This document shows, piece after piece, positions 13,201 to 25,200 of a stretch of DNA of 64,000 nucleotides. Every line of letters starts with the position of its first letter. Position 1 is the stretch's first letter. The stretch comes from Baylisascaris procyonis (Eukaryota > Nematoda > Chromadorea > Rhabditida > Ascarididae), in the NCBI GenBank assembly GCA_037389465.1, contig JAZARR010000069.1:1917501-1981500 (forward strand), read 5' to 3'. The translations under genes were made by a program, and so were the position numbers. The notes beneath the pieces were generated by a model. The model ran no database searches. It was not told where the DNA came from and worked only from the letters and a program-made list of their open reading frames with translations.

Positions 13201-16200
13201 AGTGCTGTATCTGCTTGAATTGATGAAAAAAGGCTTCTGTTTCCGTGGTTTGTGTTGACATTTCCTCCATTCGAGAAGCAGCCTCCATCTTTTTTCCTCA
13301 ATTTCCATATTCTTAAGACCGACAGCTGAATATTATTTCTGTGATTGGTTGTGTAAAACTTGACAAAGTTGATGCTTCGTGTCAGTTTGTGAGCCTTTAC
13401 TTCATGAGTGTAGAGTTCAGCGATGAAGAGTTGTAATTGTTTCAACTCTACGTATATTTTATTCAGAGAGGCCAAGGATCAAGAAGATGCATAACATCAC
13501 TCGCGAGCGCGGTGATTCAGCGGATTTGCGTTGCAGTTTTACCGGTGATGGCGTAATCAAAGCGAAATGGGTACATCAGGGCGAGGAGTGGACATTAGCG
13601 GGAGATCAACAAGTGGTTCGTTCTGAAGAGTACACTAACAAGGAAGACAGTGCAATCATCACCACGTCCACGGTTAGATGCTTTATCATTTCTTCGTCAT
13701 TCGCTTGAAGCTCTTTTCTAAGTAGTTTTTCTGAGGGCAAAATCTGATATAAGCAAATATGCGTCCCTACGTTCCTCTCAGCTGTGGATTTCTTGCTGTG
13801 GGCCTGCAAACTTGCTGTTTTTATGGTATTGCTATTCGCGTCACCAGCAGATTCAAACACGTAGACTGAAATATTTTTTGGGAATTTTCGATATAGATTA
13901 TTCAGTAATATGAGATTCTATATTCCTGTGTTGGAGCGGTATCTTAGCCAAATTCGGCGTGTAGCTGGTTCTTTTTTTTTTGCAACTTATTGTTTATCGA
14001 AGTTACGAAATAGTTTTGTTGAACTTGTTGAATAATACAACTTATTAGATAATTTTAAGAAAGTAAGCGCTAGATTGTATATTTGCATCTACTATTTTGT
14101 TTGCTTTATCTGTATGCTGTGGGAGTGAATGACTTCAGAAATGAGCTCCACATGGTGCTTGTTCATATGTTGCAGTGCGTGCATCTTACAAAAAATAACG
14201 AAAGTGCTGCGCAAATAAGTTTTATTGTTTGTCTTTAGAGATCGTTCAGTCATCAGCTAATTCCTTGTCTAGAAATCTTTGACGACACTTCAACTGCCAA
14301 CATCTTTGAAGTATTCATCACACGAATGGAATTATTTTTCTTGTGGAAGGGTTTGTGAATGATGAAATGTTGAATTTTTCACTTACTACTTAAATGCGTT
14401 GATATATCTAACATAAGGTTTCATTTATTTCGTGCTTGCTTTCATGGGTTTTTTTTTTCGTTTTTCATGTTCAATTTGCGGTTGACGGGTTATTGTTTTT
14501 CATAAGTGCCGCGAGGATTTGTGAGTTAAAGCACATTTATCGTGCTATACTACGAATTTCATTTGCTTCTGGAGCCAATGTATAATCGCATTGTGCAGTA
14601 TGGGGTAGTGGATGCTTTGCGCGATAGTCGTGCTCAGTTCCTGCTATCCCTTGTTTTTTTTTTGACTTCTGTGGCCAAATTTATCAAAATTTAGTGGATA
14701 TATCATGATGGGATAGTTTTCATTTTTTGGGAGTTCACGAATTTGGGAAAAGTTTGGATGCGCATTGAATGTTTTCTTTGCGATTCCATCGGATGCTTTT
14801 TGGAAGACTGAAGGTTGTCATTTTTGTATGTCGTTTCCAATTTTTACTTTCAACTCCATATTGCTGTCACAGTGGATAGATATATTTCTACACAGGTTTG
14901 GAAAGAGCTTACATATTTATGTTCCACAATATGCTGATAGATAGGAACAACGTAAAGTACGAAGTGATCTTACGAGGCATAGAATCTACATTCGGATTTA
15001 TCTTTTTGATTCGCTTTAGGTGAATGCTTTGTGGTCTTTGCCAGTCTCCATTATTCTTTTTGAAGCGAGCTGATTTGCTCCAACCTCATGGCGCATTGTT
15101 ATAAACAAATTTAACCAATACATTGAGATGCCATTATGTATCGGAACGTGGAAATTCGAGAAAAGAATTTATAAGGTCGCTGAATGTTAGCGGTCATTTT
15201 TTAACTCGTAAAGGTAGTAACGGGGCCATTCTTGCTGACCCGCAATAAACGAGTGCAGATGAAATCGTTTGGTCCAAAGTGTTTAGGTTTCGCTTGAAGA
15301 GGTTTATCAATATTTCCAAAAGAGTCTTTGATAACATCGAATAATTTACACAGAAATCGGCCATAGTCATCCAAGTTTTAAAAACTGGGAACAATTTTTC
15401 TAATTTTTTTCCATCAGATCATCAAGGGAACGAAACCTCAACCTTTCTTAGTGATTTTGTAAGGTTGGTTGTTTTCGTTTATATACCGTTCTATATCATT
15501 TTGCAATATAGTAGTACATACAAGGTACATTAATTTTGCGAAAAATTTGTGCATATCTCGCTGTTAAAAAGTTTAGCAGACAATATCCCCTTTATTAATA
15601 TGTAAGTTATATTTCTTGCTGAAAGCTTTTGTTCAGAGTGATGATACAAGAGAAGCATATGAAGAAAGCGATTTGCAAAATGAAACAGCAAACAAGGACG
15701 ACGGCCATTTCGACAGGCTGAAGCTGCAGGTTGCTCGTTCTGTTGATTTCCTTTTTTGTTCTCGGATGGTTTTTAAACATATGCTGGACATGTTTTGTTG
15801 GCACTCGCATGTGTTATTTGCGTATGTTGCACTATTTCTAAACAAGGGATAGAATGTGCAGTCGAAAGCATTCAGCGGAAGCGAATGAAGCATTCACATA
15901 AATTTCTCAAAAAATGCATCATCCAACAATTACGTCGATTGAAGTAAAATTGCATTACATTGCCCCACTTCTTTCACTGCACCTACCTTGCTGGAATCAT
16001 CGTCGTTTTCCTTTAATATGCGTTCAGTTCTTTTCTCCATCGCCAAGCTCGCTTTCTGTATACCGAGCAGGTGTGAACTAACTCTTGGAGAGATGCAAAA
16101 ACGGCGCAGAATTTCGCCAAATTATCTAAATTCTATCGCAACGAACGAAATCCGGCCAGCTTTATAAGTGGCAGCAGTTGTTCTAGTTCTGAACTGACGT

Positions 16201-19200
16201 TAACTAAATTCCATAATCTTTTAGTCGTATAATGTTTGCTGCTGATTAGCGCCAAGAAAATTTAGAGCGTTTATTTTCGAAGCATTATGAATGATAAAGC
16301 AATTCATGTACCTGCTGAGTTTCTTCCTCCTATCTAGCTCTGTATCTTCTTCCTTCATCCACATTATCCATGATACGTTATTGCGTTGTTTGAGAACACA
16401 TAGTGCGATATGCAGTCAGCTCTTTGCAAGTTCATTACGATAAATGACTTTTGACATGTTGATTCGATCGCATAGCTTACTTCTCCTCCACGTCGCTGAA
16501 CATACTGCGCTTGCGAGGAAATTTGTTTCTTAGAGAAGTAGTTGGTCCTTCCTTGGAGTGAGCTTGAAGACTTAGGAAGCTTTGAAAACGGTCGCACTGA
16601 CAACGGCTGACGAGTAGTTCGTTTCGAAAGTTGATGTTTGCACAAACTTCTTGCTTCTGATTTCCTCCAATCTGCGTGCTATATACCTCCGTATGGAAAA
16701 TGGCCATCATATAGAGGGCAGAGAAGATTGGTCGAAGAAATTTTCCTATTAAAGCACAGACCTATGTAGCGAACATGGATTGTTACAGGATTCACGTACC
16801 TCACTTCGTGCAGAGGAGGGTGCCATTGTATTGAGCATTGAATCGCTCGGTGAGGATGATGCAGGTCTCTATCAGTGTGTGGCTGAAAATGAAGCGGGCT
16901 CGGATCGTCGGTCTACTTATCTCGCTATTACTCGTGAGGTTCTTTTATTATGGAGCACAATTGCTCATGAATCATTCTAGGGGTCGACAATTTCTATCGT
17001 AATGGTAGCTTGCACTTAGAGAACTCTTCCCACCGCTGCTGTTAAGAAGTTCTCGAAAGTTCTTCGCTCATAGAGCTTTTCGTACCTTTTGTTTACATAA
17101 TGACTTGCCTGTTTGTTGCTGCAAATTCTGATGATACAGTTGCCTGAGATTTCAATCCACACGATATGATAATGCAGAATGAGTAAAGAGACTTATGTAA
17201 TAGCCACCATATTACAGAGTGCAACCCTGTAAAACCCCTCTTGTATTATAGCGCGTGGTTTCAGCCTTCTCCTGGCTCGTAAGGGGAGGAGGAAAAGAGG
17301 ATAGGTGGTGGAGCTGCTGGTTGTTCATTCTTAGGGACCCTGGTAACCTAGTGAAAATTTGGGGTTTTCATGTCTAATAAGGAGAAATTTTACTTCCTTT
17401 TTTCATTATGCGCGGGACGAGATGGTTTTTGCATTTTTCTCGGAAGATTGGTCGCCATCGCTCTGAGACGGTCTACCTCAATACGAAATTCCCTCCATTC
17501 CTCACGTGATAAATACAAATGGCGTTAATTGTATCAGTGGGAAGACTCTCTATTCCCTCTTCATGATTCAGCACTGCAGCAGACATAACGTCGAGACCAA
17601 CTCCAACGAGGTACTAAGACGGTTTGGCCTAGGTATTTGGTCGAGGGGAAAGCCGTTTTAAGCAGAGACTAATGAAAACGCTTATTCCTCGAGTAAAATT
17701 GTCATGCTGTAAATCCTGGATTCGCTTTCTCTCTCCTCCCCGATTCGGACCCGCACCTTATTGGAGAAGGCGATTTAAACGGTCCACCCTCCCCCTGCTC
17801 CTCTTCGAATCCGAAACTCCTTCAAACACACTCCGAAACACCTTTTCGCACAAATTCTCTTCAAGTTCTATTACTGTCGAATTGTGGTACTTTAGATTCA
17901 TTTGCTCCTGAATTTAATCTCTCCGCTGCATTAGCGATCGCAGTTCGCATGCGTAGGTATATTATCATCGGAATATGATGCTTCCGCTGAATCATGAGGG
18001 GAAAATGTCTGCACCTATAGTGGAGGGAATATAAAATGTTTTTAGAAGATAACTGAGAGGAATGTGGTGCATTTATGATATTAACGGTACAATATTTTTC
18101 TGCTTTTCCATCACAAGTAAGAGTAAAAAACAGCAAAGGGTGAAGAAGTGTGGGAATTATCAGTAATGTATTCGCTTTCCATTTCTGTCTTTGAAGTTGC
18201 GAAATTTGAAGTGAGGTCGTATAGAGTTACAGATGTTATGCTTTAACACATCGAACAGAATTCTAGCCATAGGAACCACTTTCCCGATTATTAAAACTTG
18301 CAAACGTTTTGAAACGTCCACAGTGTTTGAAGCAATGGGAATGTTTAGAATGTGAAGCATGCTGAAAATAGGCTTCCAGTGTTTGAGTTTAAACTGGAAT
18401 CGCTATCTTCGAACGTTGATTGTTTATGCTAACCAACTCTTTATTTGCTTGTAACTGCGTAATTAATAGATGAACCTACAATAACGGGTCATAGTGATAC
18501 CCAGCGTGCCTTGGCTGGATCAACAGTCGAATTGTCGTGTGAAGCGAGCGCAGTTCCGGACCCGGTCTGGAGTTGGAGTGGACCTCAGGGTGTCATCGAG
18601 GCTGACGGTACTAGTCGAGTTATCCATTCAGAAGGGACATCTACAGAGTTGACGGTCTGTTTTTAAAGTAGCCGCTTGGTGAATTTATTTTGTTCAGGAA
18701 TTTATATTCCACAACATCACTGAATATGTTTTTTACTGAATAGGTAATGTGAATGGCCCTCTCGCATGTAATTTAATCGGAGCTGGCACAGTGCATTTTT
18801 CATGCGTCCTCTCCAACCTTCTATATTTGACGGATTTACTTTACGCCTTGGGACCTGATGGTTAGAGTGTTTGTTTGGAATCGAAACGACGATTGCTGTT
18901 TGAATTGTATCGAGTTGAACGTGCCAAAATAAGTAGAAGAAGGATAATGAGTCGATGAAAAACGATGACTGCAAGAACTACTGATTGAAGGCTTACTCAA
19001 GGAATTGTGCTGAGATAGCACCAATAACTTGTTCGTCGCATGGTGTAACTGGAGAAAGAAAATGAACTGATTATCTGTTGTGGTTTTATGCTGGATAACG
19101 CCATATTTGCTGGCCAACAATCTTGAACTAGACCGTCTCTCAGTCGCACAGATGTGCACTTCATTGGCTTCTACGACGATTGCAATTGATAGTGCACCTC

Positions 19201-22200
19201 GCTCTCCCGTTTATTAATCCACCCTCTATCATTTCATCTCTCAGTCGAACGAAAAAAGGGAAAAATGTGTTTCGCTGTTAGCTAAGATAGACCACGAATT
19301 TGATATGTAGTGGAGTAGCCCATTTCAGCAATGTGCAAGCCGATGTTTTTTGGTTATTCTCAGTGCTATTCACTCTCAAACTTTTTTCCTTGTTTAAGTG
19401 AAGTGTGCATCGTTGCTTTCCCTTTGGGGATGGAGAAATTGCGAGTGCTACCTCTGTGTGCGTCAATTTTAGTCCCTTATCTCAGAAAAGTCTATCTGCA
19501 GCTCAAATCTATGTAAAAGACACGTTAGTTTTCCAGATAACAGAAACGGACGAGAATGACTATGGTGTTTATACGTGCACAGCAGAGAATGGTATTGGAT
19601 CGGCAGTTCGTGCACAGATCGACGTTGTGCAAATCTGTGAGTTTAGTACATGCGTTACTTTCAGTAAAAAATTGCGTGTCCACTATTTTTCATCTGTTGA
19701 GCGTGAACGTTTTTACATAAGATAAGTGACGTTTGATTGGGAACGGAACGAATGCCTAGACGCATAATGCCATTGTGAAGATTAAAGGTCTTAATCATTG
19801 AAGTGTTGCAGAGTAAACGGGTTGATGACGCTGAGCTACTTGTAGTGTTTTACCCTTTTTAAGCAGTACTTTTATTTTCAGTTATTCCGGATACGCCGAG
19901 TGAGGTTAACTGTCATGAGCATATCTACCCGAACTTTGCCACCTGCAAAGTAGACGGCTTCAGTGACGCCGATCAGGGTCATCGTCCCACACAACTTATC
20001 TTTTACTACGCTAAAGATACCGAAGTACTCCATTTCCGTGAATTACTTGCTCAGTTCAATTTGTTCTTGAGAAATCCTTCGAAGTTAATGAATGTCGTTT
20101 TGAGTTGAAAGATGTCTGTATTTAAGCAGTTATGAAATTTTTCATTTCCTAACTACGCTTGTTTGCTTTGTTGTTGATCCACATATTGACAGAAAGTTTT
20201 GATGTGTTCGCTTCCTAGCGCAGTATCCGATTTGTCAATCGCTCTTCAGTTTTTATCGATTACTGGAGAACATGGGCCGAAGCAAAGAAAAATTGAAGTT
20301 GATTCGGATCACTTCCCAAAGGGAAATGAAAACATCTTCGTAGAACAGAATCCTTTGATGTTGAGATGCATTCGCGTGGCTATGAAAATTTTTAAAGTAC
20401 GTTCATGGAAATTTGTTTCATATTATCTTGAGGTTGATCTTGATTTCCCATGGCAATCCCAAGCGAAGAATGTAACAGTACCGTTCGCGGTGGGCACTGC
20501 TTTGAGGATAAACGGGCTCGAACCGAAGAGTAGGTATACAGTACGTGTGCAGGCATTAAACGAAGCTGGAGAGTCAGATCTTAGTGAGTCAGACTTCATC
20601 GAAACGACCGACCCGTGGGGTGAGTTCCTACTTGAACCATTTTTCACGATATGCTATCCTGTTCAGTTTGCAAAACTTTTGTGGTAGAGGTAGAGCATAC
20701 CGTTGGAATCAGCTTCAAAATTTTTCCTACATCTAGTTGGCTTTTTCGGCTAATTTTTTTCTGTTTATTTGATCAAACTTTTTTCTCTCAATCCCACCAG
20801 ACTACTTTTATCTTTTTATTTGAGTTCTTTTCTTTATGCTTTTAATTGCTTTTTTCGTTCCAATTCTTACTTTCTTCAGTGTAAATTATAGTGAATGAAA
20901 TCATTATAAATCGTGGCTTGGTGATCTGCGTATGCGCATTACAGTTAGTTAGAGCACGGCTGCTGCGGACGAAACGATGTAATCGTCGAGCAGAAGAACG
21001 AGCAGTTGAATTTTTTCTCCTCCGGTTATTGCTCACCCGTTTTTTCTGGAAAATTAGCCGGACAGTATCGGAAATGGCGAATCTCACCAAAAAAGAGAGG
21101 ATATTTGTTGCACCAAGTCTATGGTATTAGACGGAGAAGCCACGAGACCAATTAAGAACTGTCTGCAATTCTTTTAACGCAACGGAGCCTCTAAAGAATT
21201 ACAACAGCGGCTAAAGAGCAACATTTGAAAAGGTCGAGGTGAAAACGCGACAACAGCAAGACTAGGATTACGAGGAAGAAGTGGCTTGCTGGGTAATCAA
21301 CTGAACTTTGTGCGTTGAGTTGTGGATGCTTGCGGTTAAGGTTCTGGTTTGTGATCGAGAAGGCTGCAAGACATTAGCATGTTGCCGCTGGACAGTGAAC
21401 GACGATGATCCGATGCACACTATAGCATGACATAATGCAACATTTTTGGTTCTCACGGTTTTAACGGAAAATTTGCATCATGCACATGGCAAGTCGCTGG
21501 TGATATGATAGAAGTCACATTTTTTTCAGGTGTAATTGCTATGAAAAATCGCTCGATGAGATAAATAAATTTCATGATATTTAAGGCTGTATGGGCGCCT
21601 AGTATTCATGTTGATGTTTTCAGCACCAGAGACTCCGCAGGTGCTGCGTTCGGAATGCCTTAGAGTATGCACGCTGTCTTGGCGACATCCTAACGACCAT
21701 GGTTCACCTCTTACATCTTACAGGGTGTTCGTACGTGAGGTACTCAGCGAAGATCCGGTTGGTCGTTTTTTCGCTGTTTTTTGTTATCTTTACGTTCTTC
21801 GATTTTGCGTCGTTTCATCTTATTCGGCTCTTCCGGCATGTTTAATGACATCTTCAAATAAAACTGGAGAATTGTGTGACGCCTTTTATCACGCTCGCAA
21901 GCAAGCAAAATACGTTTCTTCAACTAAGCAAAGATTCGCGTTTCTTTCATTCATGCTGCACCGACATTCTAGGTTTGTGGTTGATTCGTTGTTACGGCAA
22001 ACAAAAGTGTGGTCCCTTTTTGCTAATTTTATTTATGAGTTCCTTCTTACTGGATTCTATCACCTGCAAGAATTGTTCAGCAAAAGCTCGCTTGTTGGTT
22101 TTTCGAACTAGGACAGGTGAGAATGTCCATTGATCGCTATATTGGTTGTTTCGCGGGCAGTTATTTGACCCAGTATAAACTGTCGATGAAAAGAGCCTTT

Positions 22201-25200
22201 GCTGGTGCACACTAGAATGTAATACGTCCGCAGAAACTTGATGCAACTGGTCTTTGGTCTTGAAGGGTGAGAAGTGAATTGCGGTCGACTTCATATCCTC
22301 TATTCCACTATTGTAGTTCATAAGAGCCATTTTGCTATTTTCCGATTCTTTTGTGAGTTTGTTGAACGAAACAGTTGCTTTACCGGTCGCTTTATTCTGA
22401 TGACTCGTGAATTTTCGTATGAATTATGAATAGACGAGTGAAATTTTTGACACCATTGACTTAATTCTGAATAAAGATCTAATTCTCAATATGAAGTCTT
22501 GACATCGATTTTAAAACGCTGTTTTTATGCGTTTTTTTGCTCCCCAAATTTTTGAACGGAAAACATCCTGGAAATTTTGCTGAAGAGGTTTCTCGTTCTT
22601 GTCACTTTTTGTGAACTGCAAAAACATTCTATGACTGTTCGAACACATTTCCATAGCAACTCTAACCTCGAAGACTGCTATTATTGTAGCGTGAACTTGC
22701 GAGCGACTTCGACGAAGTGCAGCTGAATGCAGATCAAACGAGTATTGATCTCAAACTCTTGAAACCGTTGCGGAAATATGAAGTAAGGCTCGTGGCGGTC
22801 AACAATGTGGGCAACAGCAATCCCTATATGGTCATTCTAAATACTTCTGGTAAGCGTGTTGTCGCGGTCAAGTTACAGTAATCGAGCAAGCTTATGAAGC
22901 ATTTTGGACCAGTTGCTGACTTTGAAAAATACTTGTTTAGTTTATAACCATCGGTTACCTTTTAAAGCCTTGAGTGTTTACAGTTCCGTGGTCTGTTTCT
23001 CCCATGCGGGTCAGTACAGTTCACCTATGCTGCAGGATTTCAAGCTAGGTTTCTTGTTACCTCGATGGCCTTTTCCTATATAGGTATCACTGGCATTTAG
23101 ATTGTTTTACATATTTTTCTTGGTGAGCTGAGACGACTGGTTATAGAATATATGAATGAGGATCAACGGGGCACAACTATCACTTCAACGCGAATCATTT
23201 TGACGGTCGGCTTCGTTCTCCTGTTTGTGCTTTTGGTTGTGGACCTGATCTGTTTCGCAACGAACCGCTGCGGTCTTCTTGCTTGCTTTTGTATCAACTG
23301 TCTTGGACGCAATATCCATTCCAGTAAGGGCAAGGATATCGAACGGGGTTCCAAGTAAGTTCAGTCATCACTTCGACAAAAAGGTGTTGGAACAGTGACA
23401 TCTGTTGGCGTCCTCGGCACCCTTTTTAATAGGATAGTTTACATTAAAGTTAAAGTGAGAGCGCCTTGCATTTTTCAAGTTCTACAATAGAATATTGCAG
23501 CAAAGGATAGATGAATAAGCCGCTTTACTATTTGCCGCAAAATGCTGCGATCGCCTTCGGATGGTTATGTTTGATTACTAAAGGTTATGGCCACTAATGG
23601 AATTCTTCAAAGAACGAGCTGTTTTTCATGTAAAGCGCAGAAAATACAACCTTTCCTCAATTGTCCAACCTTTGTTCCTCAACCCCAGAAAATTAGTGGG
23701 ACTCCTAAGATAGTAGCAAATAAAAACTGTGAGACACAGGATAGCGCGAGCGTGTAAAATGCAAGGCACTCTCTCGTAAACTCGGAGACCCAAGGTTTCT
23801 GCCAATGTCTGGCGAAGTTTTTTCTCCCGCTTTGTCAAGGAATTCACTGATGATAGAGCGTGGCGTTGTGCCTGTGAGTTAAAAGGAGTTTCGAGTAGTT
23901 GCACGCATAATTTGCACGCATGGTTTGAATTTTGTTTTGAGATTAGGACTGTCCTACTTCCGACACAAAAAATGAATATTCAAATGGCGCAGGGAATATA
24001 TGTTCAAGTATACGACAAAATATGATATAAGACGAACAGGTTTTTGAAACAACAGTCGTGCGTTTCAGGTCAGCCGAAAGCAACCGATTGCTCAATGAAG
24101 GGAGGACTGAGGTCGGAATATCTGCAAGGTGAGGAAGTTAGTCGTTTTCTACAGTCGATCCATCGTCTTGGTTTAGTTTCAATGTACTTGTTTGTACCGT
24201 TTAGCTGCGCCTACTTCACTACATGTCTATATATATATATATATATATATATGCGGTAAACAGTACTTGGAGACGTAAACAGTACTTTGAGAAGTAGCAA
24301 TTGGGATGGCATAAGAAAACAAATCGATGATTTCCTGTTGCAAATGATCCTACTGTGCTCTGCAAAACCATTATTCCCACATTCTGATTGCCTGTAACTA
24401 TTTCTTCTGTTTTCATTGTTTTCTTTCTCTCATCATTCATCATTCTTTCTTCTACAGTGCCTGTATTTTTGCGCGCAAAGATGAATCTCCCATTATGGTA
24501 CAGTCTGGCGATGTAAATTTGCATATCGGCTCATTTGTCAGCTTTGTACACCGCTTACTGCATTGTCCGAACGTCATTCTTTCCCGTTTTTCATTCTTGT
24601 CCATGCAAATGAGCATCTTTTTTGACTCCTATTATCTTTTTATGATCCGGTAGCCCAATCTAGTGACCACATCGAAAAACATATGTGTCTTCATATCCTA
24701 TCTTCTTTGCTAAGATCTATGTTGGGTTGTTTTTAGTTGGCTCCGCGTTTCGTCTTCAGATTTTCATCGGGTGGGGAAGAGTCGTATAGGTTATTGCGGC
24801 ATGCCTAATGAACAAACCTCTGGTCTGTTTTTCAGCGATGGGCTTCAGCCATTCAAAGTAATTTCCCAAGTTGTAAAAATATATGTGATGTCGGTCTGAG
24901 ACAGCGTCTCAAATTTGCTCTCCAAGCCCAGTGATGGTGTTGCAGAGGGACGGCTTCGCATTATGCCAGTTATTTTGAGTGCTTCTTGCCAGGCTACTGA
25001 CATCTACTTCACCGTTTTTTTTTTTTTTATTCCGTTGTATTGTGTAATGCAAAATAATATTTCAGAGACGTATTAGGCTGAGTCTTTCAAATCTTTTTTG
25101 AAGCACTTCAAAAAGATTGCCACTGTAAATCATGTCTGTTTTTGCGGGTCTCAATGACCATGTCTATTTGCATCAGGAATTAAATTTCAGAATACGACAT

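Noticed and set aside
21608..22111. 167-codon frame as one exon
   Set aside because: Only the first 116 bases (FnIII domain 2) are coding; after the donor the translation is hydrophobic intron sequence and the domain continues at 22690.
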